Source of the DNA: Hungatella sp. UBA5982
Lineage (GTDB): Bacteria > Bacillota > Clostridia > Lachnospirales > Lachnospiraceae
Direction of reading: 5' to 3'
NCBI GenBank assembly: GCA_002429965.1
Contig: DJBG01000006.1
Coordinates: 7,736-12,941 of the forward strand
Length of the DNA: 5,206 bases
The notes beneath the pieces are model-generated. The model saw only the letters and a program-made list of their open reading frames with translations. It had not been told where the DNA came from and ran no database searches. Position 1 is the stretch's first letter. Each line of letters opens with the position of its first letter. This document shows, piece after piece, positions 1 to 5,206 of the stretch. The translations under genes were made by a program, and so were the position numbers.

Positions 1-1546
1 CTAATGTTGCAAAGGTTACTGCAAATGCAGATACCATTTTAATGGAAGCAAATGCCGCATACGGCATCAAAATCCCTTCTGACATAGCACCAACGCAGAA
101 TGTGTATGCTGCTTTATTTACCGGACCGCCAAGGTCAAAGGATACCATAATTCCGATGATGGCGCCAAGAAGGCCGGCATTGGACCCGCTCATATTTCCC
201 AGCACCTGGAACAGCGCCTGATTCAGCCATGCAACTGGTTTTCCAAGCAAGAAGATAATAACAATTCCAACGATTAACGTACTGCATACAGGATAAACCC
301 AAAATGAAACAAACCCTGAAAATATGCCTTTTGCAGGAATGTACTTCCTTAAGGCCCTCACCGTATAGCCGGCAACCAGTCCACCTAACATGCCGCATAA
401 AAACCCACCGTTAATCAGGTTCGCAGCAATTCCGGCAGCAAAACCGGGGGCCAGGGCTGTCTTGTCTCCAAGGGAGTAAGCCATATAGGCAGAAAGCATG
501 GGAATCATCAGTGTTCCAAGGGTATTGCCGCCCATTTTCCGAAACAGCCACAGCCAGCTTTTATCCAGATTGTATAAATCCTGCAACCCAAATCCCTGGG
601 CAATTAATACTGCAAACGCATTGATCATACCGCCTGCAACAATGATCGGAATGATGTAGGAAACTCCGGTCAGCACCGCCTGTTTGACTTCACTTCCAAA
701 GCTCTGTTTTTCTTCCTCCCTGCTTCCCGTATATTCCCGTTTTTCCTGGGTTTCTGCTTTGTCAAGCGCTGCCCTTATGATACCCTTGGCATCTTTTAGG
801 GGCGCGGATACTTTGGTTTTATAAACCGGAAGGTGATCAAACCGTTCGGAATCCTTTACAGCCACATCAACCGCAAAGATCGCAGCATCCGCTTTCTCTA
901 AGTGCTCTGCGGTGTGGCGGCCCTCCACGCCATTTGCCCCCTGTTTTTCCACATAGACCTTAACTCCCATTTCTTCTCCGGCTAAAACCAGGGCTTCGGC
1001 AGCCATATAGGTATGGGCAATTCCTGCCGGACAGGCCGTCACTGCTACGATTGATTTTTTATATGTTTTATTCGCATCCGCTTTCACAGGTTCATAGGAA
1101 AGATTTTTATAGAACTCCTGACTCGTTTGGGACGAAAGAAGATTCTCGAGATAACGATGATCCGATATCTTAGTCATCAGCTCCGCTAACAGCTCCAGAT
1201 GGGTACTTCCTGCCTCTGCCTCGGGAATCGCCAGCAAAAATACATAACGCACTTTGTTATCCGGAGTCAGGCTCTCCCAGTCTTCTATCGGCTCCTTAAT
1301 GGAAGCAAATGCAAATGCTGCAGCATTGACTGTCTTGCTTTTTCCATGGGGAATTGCGATCCCCTTATCAATTCCGGTAGCGGATAAGCGTTCCCTCTCT
1401 TTTACTGCATGATAAAAATCTTCTTTTGACTGAATCTTTTTTTCTTTATAAAGCTTTTCAATCAAAGCACGGATCGCCTCATCTTTGCTTTTATAGCTGC
1501 AATTCAAAGCAATCAATTGTTCACTTGTTACCCCTTGAAGATTCAT
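1..1546 (-). CDS. PTS fructose-family transporter, fused EIIA-EIIB-EIIC (C-terminus cut by window edge)
   Basis: This membrane permease of the phosphotransferase system takes phosphate from HPr and phosphorylates its sugar during uptake. The frame is open from an ATG at 1546 to the left edge, giving 515 codons; FruA-type IIABC proteins usually run to about 620-650, so the end of IIC is missing. Domain order is visible. EIIA spans about residues 1-150, with the phosphorylated His67 in AIPHGKS. EIIB spans about 163-265, with Cys172 in the loop TACPAGIAHTYMAA. A charged linker rich in Glu and Lys follows, then a hydrophobic EIIC from about 285 with several membrane segments and the family motif FDLGGPVNKAAYTF. 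The start is fixed by AAGGAGG seven bases upstream. The gene has its own leader, behind the terminator of the regulator gene. Fructose is the default substrate for this family, but the RpiR-type regulator and the DhaKL/dehydrogenase neighbours make another ketose or sugar alcohol possible. The family call is firm; the substrate is not. Confidence 0.93.
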   Translation of the reverse strand, partial: MNLQGVTSEQLIALNCSYKSKDEAIRALIEKLYKEKKIQSKEDFYHAVKERERLSATGIDKGIAIPHGKSKTVNAAAFAFASIKEPIEDWESLTPDNKVRYVFLLAIPEAEAGSTHLELLAELMTKISDHRYLENLLSSQTSQEFYKNLSYEPVKADANKTYKKSIVAVTACPAGIAHTYMAAEALVLAGEEMGVKVYVEKQGANGVEGRHTAEHLEKADAAIFAVDVAVKDSERFDHLPVYKTKVSAPLKDAKGIIRAALDKAETQEKREYTGSREEEKQSFGSEVKQAVLTGVSYIIPIIVAGGMINAFAVLIAQGFGLQDLYNLDKSWLWLFRKMGGNTLGTLMIPMLSAYMAYSLGDKTALAPGFAAGIAANLINGGFLCGMLGGLVAGYTVRALRKYIPAKGIFSGFVSFWVYPVCSTLIVGIVIIFLLGKPVAWLNQALFQVLGNMSGSNAGLLGAIIGIMVSFDLGGPVNKAAYTFCVGAMSEGILMPYAAFASIKMVSAFAVTFATL

Positions 1547-1588
1547 AACCCTTCCTCCTTATTTCTTTTTAAGAACACTATAGCACTT

Positions 1589-1616
1589 ATTCTAACGAAA
1601 ACTGTATTTTGGTCAT
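1589..1616 (-). promoter_or_regulatory. Candidate promoter of the PTS gene
   Basis: A terminator separates the PTS gene from the upstream regulator gene, so it needs its own promoter in 1547-1658. The best pair I see on the minus strand is ATGACC (1616-1611) as a -35 box with four of six matches, a 16-base spacer, and TAGAAT (1594-1589) as a -10 box with five of six matches. An alternative is the extended -10 TGCTATAGT at 1585-1577, which has no good -35. Neither is strong, as is often the case for an inducible promoter. Confidence 0.35.
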
Positions 1617-1638
1617 TTGCACACAGGTTTTCAAATGA
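1613..1638. promoter_or_regulatory. Inverted repeat, candidate operator upstream of the PTS gene
   Basis: A perfect 7-base inverted repeat, TCATTTG (1613-1619) and CAAATGA (1632-1638), is separated by 12 bases, so the half-site centres are 19 bp apart, close to two helical turns. It overlaps or abuts the candidate -35 box and lies upstream of the likely transcript start, so it is more likely a protein-binding site than an RNA hairpin. The adjacent RpiR-family regulator is the obvious candidate ligand; that link is inferred. Confidence 0.35.
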
Positions 1639-1653
1639 GTATGATACAAATAC

Positions 1654-1688
1654 ACAAAAACAGGTATTGTTTTCATACAATACCTGTT
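1654..1688 (-). terminator. Intrinsic terminator of the RpiR regulator gene
   Basis: A perfect 11-bp inverted repeat, AACAGGTATTG (1659-1669) and CAATACCTGTT (1678-1688), encloses an 8-base loop. Read on the minus strand, it starts 13 bases after the regulator stop codon and runs into TTTTTGTG. The stem is fairly AT-rich, with four GC pairs, but its position and T-run fit a rho-independent terminator that separates the regulator from the PTS gene. Confidence 0.75.
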
Positions 1689-1701
1689 AAACAAAAATTA
1701 A

Positions 1702-2457
1702 CTAAGCCCTATAATATGTATTCCAAAAATCTTCACTCAGCAGCCGCAGCAAAACCATCAAACCACACCGGTCCGTTACATTATAATCATTTACAACCCG
1801 GTATTCTCCCCAGAAAAACAGCTGTAAGTCCGTCATATCAGCCAGTGGATTCTTGTTGAAATGAGTGATACTGATTGTTTTCATTCCCTTTGCCTTTGCC
1901 TTTTGCGTCAGCTCCAGAAGCCGCTCATTTTCTCCGCGGGCGCTTATGACAACCAGGACATCTCCGCTTCCTCCATGCTCCACGCAGTAAAACATATCAT
2001 GAATATGAATTTCACATTCTACCTTTTTTGTAAAACACCGAAGGTTATTTTTCATCATTTCACAAAAGGGATAAGAATCCCCAAGTCCGGCGAATATACA
2101 GCAATCTGCCTCCTTTAAGGTTTTCGATACCTTTTTGATCACACTTTCATCAATCGTATCCAGGGTTCTCACTATATTCTGCGGCAGGTGTTCCATAAGC
2201 TGATGAACCAGTGTCTTATCTCCATCCTCTGGTTTGTCCTCATTGTTCAAAGCATATTTAAGCTCAGAAAAACCACTGTACCCAATCTTTTTTGAAAATC
2301 TCATGACAGCATTCGGCGCAACGTAAATGTCCTCTGCTATTTTTCGTATTGACAGGTTCATGATCTCTTTCCTATGAAGATTGATATAGTCAATGATCAG
2401 ATCATCTGTGTCATTGAGCCCAAATTCACGTGATAAAATCCGCTGTTGAAAGTTCAT
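1702..2457 (-). CDS. MurR/RpiR family transcriptional regulator (HTH + SIS domains)
   Basis: This 251-residue cytoplasmic DNA-binding protein has the usual length for the family. Residues 1-77 form the HTH_6-type domain; the turn and recognition helix lie in about 36-69 (SIRKIAEDIYVAPNAVMRFS, then KKIGYSGFSELK), matching the family pattern of an alanine- and serine-rich turn followed by RF..K.GY.GF.ELK. Residues about 105-235 form the SIS sugar-isomerase fold: the first phosphate-loop region is IFAGLGDSYP (121-130) and the second is DVLVVISARGEN (166-177), followed by AKAKGMKTISIT. SIS domains of this family bind phosphorylated sugars or amino sugars. Here the second loop reads SARG where SxSG is usual, so effector contacts may differ. 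The start is supported by the SD AAGGGGG, ending seven bases before the ATG, and by a promoter just upstream. It probably controls the PTS gene and perhaps the dehydrogenase-dhaK-dhaL operon. Activator or repressor action cannot be told from sequence. Confidence 0.93.
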   Translation of the reverse strand: MNFQQRILSREFGLNDTDDLIIDYINLHRKEIMNLSIRKIAEDIYVAPNAVMRFSKKIGYSGFSELKYALNNEDKPEDGDKTLVHQLMEHLPQNIVRTLDTIDESVIKKVSKTLKEADCCIFAGLGDSYPFCEMMKNNLRCFTKKVECEIHIHDMFYCVEHGGSGDVLVVISARGENERLLELTQKAKAKGMKTISITHFNKNPLADMTDLQLFFWGEYRVVNDYNVTDRCGLMVLLRLLSEDFWNTYYRA

Positions 2458-2483
2458 GTTTAAGCCCCCTTACCGTTTCCTAA

Positions 2484-2512
2484 ATTATAAAGAAGAAAAA
2501 GTAAAATAACAA
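2484..2512 (-). promoter_or_regulatory. Sigma-A-type promoter of the regulator gene
   Basis: On the minus strand, TTGTTA (2512-2507) and a perfect TATAAT (2489-2484) are separated by exactly 17 bases. The predicted transcript start is near 2477, leaving a leader of about 20 bases that includes the SD site AAGGGGG. This is the best promoter in the window and implies that the regulator is expressed independently of the dhaL operon. Confidence 0.75.
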
Positions 2513-2534
2513 GGCTTAATTTTATATGTCCCCT

Positions 2535-2552
2535 GTCTTTTGCACCTGGTGC
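2535..2552. promoter_or_regulatory. Palindrome upstream of the regulator promoter, possible operator
   Basis: GCACCTGGTGC (2542-2552) is a perfect 5+1+5 palindrome lying about 30 bp upstream of the regulator's -35 box. On the minus strand it runs directly into GTGCAAAAGAC (2545-2535), which differs at one base from GTGCAAATGAC (1622-1612) upstream of the PTS gene in the same orientation. A shared regulator site is possible, but the match is short enough to arise by chance. Confidence 0.3.
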
Positions 2553-2563
2553 TAACAATCAGC

Positions 2564-2602
2564 AAACGAAAACCGGAGCAAAACATTTCTGTTTGCTCCG
2601 GT
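2564..2602 (-). terminator. Intrinsic terminator of the dehydrogenase-dhaK-dhaL operon
   Basis: A perfect 11-bp inverted repeat, ACCGGAGCAAA (2572-2582) and TTTGCTCCGGT (2592-2602), encloses a 9-base loop. It begins eight bases after the dhaL stop codon in the direction of transcription. The minus-strand tail is TTTTCGTTT. The GC-rich base of the stem and the T-rich tail make this a convincing rho-independent terminator that ends the operon before the regulator promoter. Confidence 0.85.
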
Positions 2603-2610
2603 CATTTATT

Positions 2611-3228
2611 TTATCTGTCTGCAACTGCCTTCATAATAAGAGCTGCCACAGCAGCCCCGGGATCTTTTAAGGATCGGGACGCTTCTCCTCTTGTTGCCGC
2701 TCTTCCATGAACGGCAATCATGGTCGTGGTACGTTCAAAGCCTTCCCGTGCAGCCGTTGCTGCTTCCCCAAAAGCTTCCTCTAAGGATACTCCGGCTTCC
2801 ACTCCGGCTTTTAGTACCTGCACTCCGGGATGAAATCCATCTAGAAAGGTTTTATCCCCTAATTTAGCCTTACCCAGATCAGCAACACCTGCTTCATAGG
2901 CTTCAAACAAGTCAGCAACATCTGTGTCAGACAATTCTGTCTTTCCTTTTAGTGTCTTTCCGGCGCGCATCAGTCCTGCTGCCATCAACGTCCCCATGGT
3001 AGAAGGGACCTTATTTCCCATGGTCTTTCCTGCCTTGTACAAAAGCTTGCCTAAATCCGGCTCCGATCCATCCGAAACCGCGTCGTAGGCCGCCTGGAAT
3101 CCATCCGTCATCGTAAGCCCTAAATCACTGTCTCCCACAACACTGTCCAGTTCAATTAAGTAGTTTCGGTTTTCCACCATGATCGTACTTATTCTGCCAA
3201 GCATGGCTATCAGTTCCTGCTGGTTCAT
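2611..3228 (-). CDS. dhaL: Dihydroxyacetone kinase subunit DhaL-like (ADP/ATP-binding)
   Basis: DhaL is the all-helical nucleotide-binding subunit that transfers phosphate to the substrate held covalently by DhaK. The product is 205 residues, close to E. coli DhaL (about 210). Numbered from the chosen start, Asp28, Asp33 and Asp35 in LDSVVGDSDLG match the Asp triad that holds the Mg-nucleotide in E. coli (LDREIGDADHG). GDKT lies at 124-127 and GRAATRGEASRSLKDPGA at 175-192, both typical landmarks. Leu36 replaces the usual His after the last Asp, and the nucleotide loop reads PSTMGTL where E. coli has GGASGPL, so this belongs to a divergent subgroup. I chose the ATG at 3228 because GGAGG sits five bases upstream; the in-frame ATG at 3240 (four residues longer) has no good SD. 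The gene follows dhaK after an 86-base gap and is last in its operon. It could phosphorylate a hydroxyketone other than dihydroxyacetone. Confidence 0.9.
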   Translation of the reverse strand: MNQQELIAMLGRISTIMVENRNYLIELDSVVGDSDLGLTMTDGFQAAYDAVSDGSEPDLGKLLYKAGKTMGNKVPSTMGTLMAAGLMRAGKTLKGKTELSDTDVADLFEAYEAGVADLGKAKLGDKTFLDGFHPGVQVLKAGVEAGVSLEEAFGEAATAAREGFERTTTMIAVHGRAATRGEASRSLKDPGAAVAALIMKAVADR

Positions 3229-3242
3229 ATCAGCCTCCATTC

Positions 3243-3262
3243 TGCCGCTGATGCCGGCGGCA
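3243..3262 (-). other. Small hairpin in the dhaK-dhaL gap, just before the dhaL ribosome site
   Basis: TGCCGC and GCGGCA form a perfect 6-bp GC-rich inverted repeat with an 8-base loop, ending six bases upstream of the dhaL SD sequence GGAGG (3237-3233). No T-run follows, so it is not an intrinsic terminator. It could tune dhaL translation or mRNA stability in the polycistronic transcript. It is weak and could be incidental. Confidence 0.3.
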
Positions 3263-3314
3263 TAAATATTCGTGACAAACGGTTGCGCCTGTGCTATTTA
3301 CTCCAATATGATCT

Positions 3315-4328
3315 TTAGACAATTCCCTGCTTAAAGAATGGCGTATCAGCCGGAGCATCCAGATAGTCCTTCAGTTCCTCATCCATTTTCAAAAGGGAAA
3401 TGGACAAGCCGGCCATCTCGATGGAGGTCACATACTCACCTACATAATAACGGTGTACCTTGATTCCCTTCTCTTCCAGAATCAGATTGACCTTTCTTGC
3501 CACAATATACTGCTCGTCAAGAGGAGTAGCCCCCAGTCCGTTCACCAGAACCGCAACCTCATCTCCGGCGCAGTATGGAATATCTTCAAGGATTTTTTCC
3601 ATCATTTCCGATGTGACCTCATCTGCTGTTTCCAGTTTCCCACGGCGGATTCCAGACTCTCCATGGATTCCCATGCCGATTTCCATCTCATCCTCTCCGA
3701 TCTCAAATCCCGGATGACCGACTCTCGGTACTGTACAGGGGGTAAGTGCCACTCCCATGGTCCTCACATTGGCAGCCGCTTTCTCTGCAATCCGCTTTAC
3801 CTCCTGTAAATCCTTCCCGGCTGCAGCTGCTGCTCCGGCACACTTATATACAAAAAAGATACCTGCCACTCCTCTTCTGGTGTTCTTTTCTCCGGGAGCC
3901 GCCTTGGGAGATGCCACATCTTCCCCAGCAACAACGCTTTCCACACGGATTCCCTCTTCCATATCTGCCATCTCTGCAGCCATGTCAAAATTAAAGATAT
4001 CCCCGTTATAATTGCCGTAAATATAAAGAACACCTGCTCCGGAATCAATGCTTTTCGTAACATTTAGCATCTGTTCCGCACTGGGAGACTGGAAAACATC
4101 TCCGACCGAACAGCCATCCAACATTCCTTTTCCTACATAACCCAAAAACAGAGGGAGGTGCCCCGAACCCCCTCCGGTTGCGATCCCCACTTTTCCCTCT
4201 GTCTTATTGGAAGTGACCAGGCAGCGCAAATCGCCTTCCGTGTAAGTAACATAGTCTGGATGAGCAAGATAGATTCCCTCCAGCATCTCATTTACATAGT
4301 TTTCCGGTACATTAATCAGTTTTTTCAT
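3315..4328 (-). CDS. dhaK: Dihydroxyacetone kinase subunit DhaK-like (substrate-binding)
   Basis: DhaK is the cytoplasmic subunit that binds a hydroxyketone, classically dihydroxyacetone, as a covalent hemiaminal and presents it to DhaL. The product is 337 residues, near the family norm of 330-356, and begins MKKLIN like E. coli DhaK. His222 in GMGIHGESGI aligns with the substrate-binding His218 of E. coli. His57 in GGGSGH and Asp110 in NYNGD align with the catalytic pair His56/Asp109. Other landmarks are GRRGVAG-like TRRGVAG (150-156), CTVP (198-201) and VNGLGATPL (262-270). Where E. coli has GHEPMHCGY, this protein has GHLPLFLGY, so the Glu and second His beside the active site are replaced by Leu and Phe; substrate preference may therefore differ. 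A segment present in E. coli between the hemiaminal His and NNLGATPL is shorter here. The SD AAGGAG lies about eight bases before the ATG, and the dehydrogenase stop codon is 33 bases upstream, so the two genes are cotranscribed. Confidence 0.93.
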   Translation of the reverse strand: MKKLINVPENYVNEMLEGIYLAHPDYVTYTEGDLRCLVTSNKTEGKVGIATGGGSGHLPLFLGYVGKGMLDGCSVGDVFQSPSAEQMLNVTKSIDSGAGVLYIYGNYNGDIFNFDMAAEMADMEEGIRVESVVAGEDVASPKAAPGEKNTRRGVAGIFFVYKCAGAAAAAGKDLQEVKRIAEKAAANVRTMGVALTPCTVPRVGHPGFEIGEDEMEIGMGIHGESGIRRGKLETADEVTSEMMEKILEDIPYCAGDEVAVLVNGLGATPLDEQYIVARKVNLILEEKGIKVHRYYVGEYVTSIEMAGLSISLLKMDEELKDYLDAPADTPFFKQGIV

Positions 4329-4361
4329 TTATTCCTTCTCCTTTCCACTATTTATTGCAGT

Positions 4362-5206
4362 TCAACCATATGCTTTCCGATACACTTCTATGACCTGCTT
4401 AAGAGTCGGTTTAAAGGGATTGTCCTCCATACAGGAATCCTTAAGCGCAATTTCCGCCAGCGCATTAAAATCCTCAGGATTTACCTTAAGCTCCTTAAGA
4501 CTCTGTGTAATCCCAACTTCCTTAGACAGCCGCCTGATGCAGGCCACCGTTTCCTTCACAGCCTGTTCCCCTGTCATGGCGGACGTCCCTGGAAGCTTAA
4601 GTCCCTCCGCCACCTTCTTATACCGTTGTGCGGCTTCCGGCCTGCTTCCGTTAAATTCCATGACAAAAGGCAGCAAAACTGCATTGCAGATGCCGTGAGG
4701 CAGGTTCATGAGCCCTCCTAGAGAATGAGCCATGGCATGCACCATGCCAAGACCTGCATTGGAAAATGCCATGCCCGCGCTGTATTCCGCATAAGCCATC
4801 ATTTCCCTGGCTTTTTCATTGCTTCCGTCTGCCACCGCTTCCGGAAGATAGGTACCAATCACCCCCATTGCCCAAAGGGCATCCTTATCCGTGTAGGGGG
4901 TCGCCCGCTTCGCCACGGCCGCTTCAATGGCATGGGTCATGGCATCCATACCTGTGGAAGCCGTGAGGGCCTTTGGCATGCTCATCATTAAATCCACATC
5001 ATTGACGGCAATGGTGACCATGCAGTTCGGGTCCACCATACACATTTTGGAATGTCTCACCGGATCAGTCACAATATAGAACGAGGTAACCTCAGAACCG
5101 GTTCCTGCGGTAGTATTCACCGCAACAATGGGCATTCCAGGATTAAGAGAGCGGTCTACCCCTTCATAATCCTCTACCTTACCGCCGTTTGCCATCACAA
5201 TGCTGT
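4362..5206 (-). CDS. Iron-containing alcohol dehydrogenase (N-terminus beyond window edge)
   Basis: This group III, metal-dependent NAD(P) alcohol dehydrogenase interconverts a short-chain alcohol or diol and its aldehyde or ketone. The frame is open to the right edge with 280 codons visible. The family runs to about 380-390 residues, so roughly the first 100, including the dinucleotide GGGS motif, are missing; the GTG at 5198 and ATG at 5195 are internal codons, not starts. The visible part begins IVMANGGKVEDYEGVD, then shows NTTAGTGSEVT, a family hallmark. The four metal ligands of FucO-type enzymes are present: Asp and His in GMDAMTHAIEA (Asp codon at 4946-4944), His in VHAMAHSLGG, and His in LPHGICNA. 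The C-terminus ends NPFKPTLKQVIEVYRKAYG. Relatives include lactaldehyde reductase, 1,3-propanediol dehydrogenase and YiaY-like enzymes. Sequence alone does not decide the substrate; cotranscription with dhaK and dhaL suggests a C3-C4 hydroxycarbonyl or polyol. Confidence 0.92.
   Translation of the reverse strand, partial: SIVMANGGKVEDYEGVDRSLNPGMPIVAVNTTAGTGSEVTSFYIVTDPVRHSKMCMVDPNCMVTIAVNDVDLMMSMPKALTASTGMDAMTHAIEAAVAKRATPYTDKDALWAMGVIGTYLPEAVADGSNEKAREMMAYAEYSAGMAFSNAGLGMVHAMAHSLGGLMNLPHGICNAVLLPFVMEFNGSRPEAAQRYKKVAEGLKLPGTSAMTGEQAVKETVACIRRLSKEVGITQSLKELKVNPEDFNALAEIALKDSCMEDNPFKPTLKQVIEVYRKAYG

Noticed and set aside
135..398. An 87-codon minus-strand open frame in another phase within the PTS gene.
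   Set aside because: The IIC frame containing FDLGGPVNKAAYTF runs straight through this region in a different phase, so this is an out-of-frame shadow.
1594..1602. AACGAAAAC occurring in both intergenic regions (also 2565-2573), considered as a CcpA cre-like site.
   Set aside because: Each copy matches only about 9 of 14 cre positions, and the second lies in the tail of the dhaL terminator, so neither is a convincing cre site.
1617..2118. Plus-strand open frames opposite the regulator gene.
   Set aside because: They run antisense to well-supported SIS-domain codons, and the first also crosses the terminator hairpin. No ribosome site or recognisable product.
3229..3240. A dhaL start at the upstream ATG (3240), adding four residues.
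   Set aside because: Only the ATG at 3228 has a well-placed SD (GGAGG, five bases away); the upstream ATG has none. The longer form cannot be fully excluded.
3225..3263. A 12-codon minus-strand frame from the ATG at 3263 whose TGA overlaps the dhaL start as ATGA.
   Set aside because: Such an overlap could give translational coupling, but there is no ribosome site before this ATG and the frame is too short to stand out from chance.
3453..4011. Several overlapping plus-strand open frames and one minus-strand alternate frame within dhaK.
   Set aside because: They are shadows of the dhaK coding frame; their low-complexity, Ser/Pro-rich translations reflect the complement of dhaK codons.
4158..4721. 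A 187-codon open frame on the plus strand.
   Set aside because: It lies antisense across the dehydrogenase C-terminus and dhaK N-terminus, both clearly real by their motifs. Its translation resembles no family I recognise and it has no convincing ribosome site.
5193..5198. GTG (5198) or ATG (5195) as the true start of the dehydrogenase.
   Set aside because: The frame stays open to the window edge, and the residues here correspond to the conserved interior NGG...DYEG region, about 100 residues into the family. The gene is truncated by the window.

Overview
The window is a carbohydrate or polyol utilisation locus, with every recognisable gene on the minus strand. Strong purine-rich Shine-Dalgarno sites (AAGGAGG, GGAGG), moderate GC content, short T-tailed terminators and sequence character of the proteins point to a low-to-moderate-GC Firmicute. 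A gut-type clostridium of the Lachnospiraceae is most likely, but this is an inference from style, not a species identification.

In the direction of transcription (right to left) the layout has three blocks. First comes a catabolic operon: an iron-dependent alcohol dehydrogenase whose N-terminal part lies beyond the right edge (4362-5206), then dhaK (3315-4328) and dhaL (2611-3228), the two subunits of a dihydroxyacetone-kinase-type enzyme, closed by a strong intrinsic terminator (about 2564-2602). Second is a single-gene unit for a MurR/RpiR-family regulator with an HTH and a SIS sugar-phosphate domain (1702-2457). It has a good sigma-A promoter (2484-2512) and its own terminator (about 1654-1688). 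Third is a fructose-family PTS permease with fused IIA, IIB and IIC domains (1-1546), cut by the left edge; its 112-bp leader contains a candidate promoter and an inverted repeat.

A plausible reading is that the PTS permease imports and phosphorylates a sugar or sugar alcohol, the RpiR protein senses a phosphorylated intermediate, and the dehydrogenase and DhaK-DhaL pair handle a short-chain hydroxycarbonyl made downstream. The substrate cannot be read from the sequence. Two points argue against calling this an ordinary fructose locus or an ordinary dihydroxyacetone locus. The regulator is RpiR-type rather than the DeoR-type usual beside fruA. The DhaK and DhaL subunits keep the catalytic His and Asp residues but differ from the E. 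coli proteins right beside them. No DhaM phosphodonor subunit is visible.

There are no RNA genes, insertion sequences, CRISPR arrays or attachment sites that I can support. No gene-free stretch exceeds about 155 bases.
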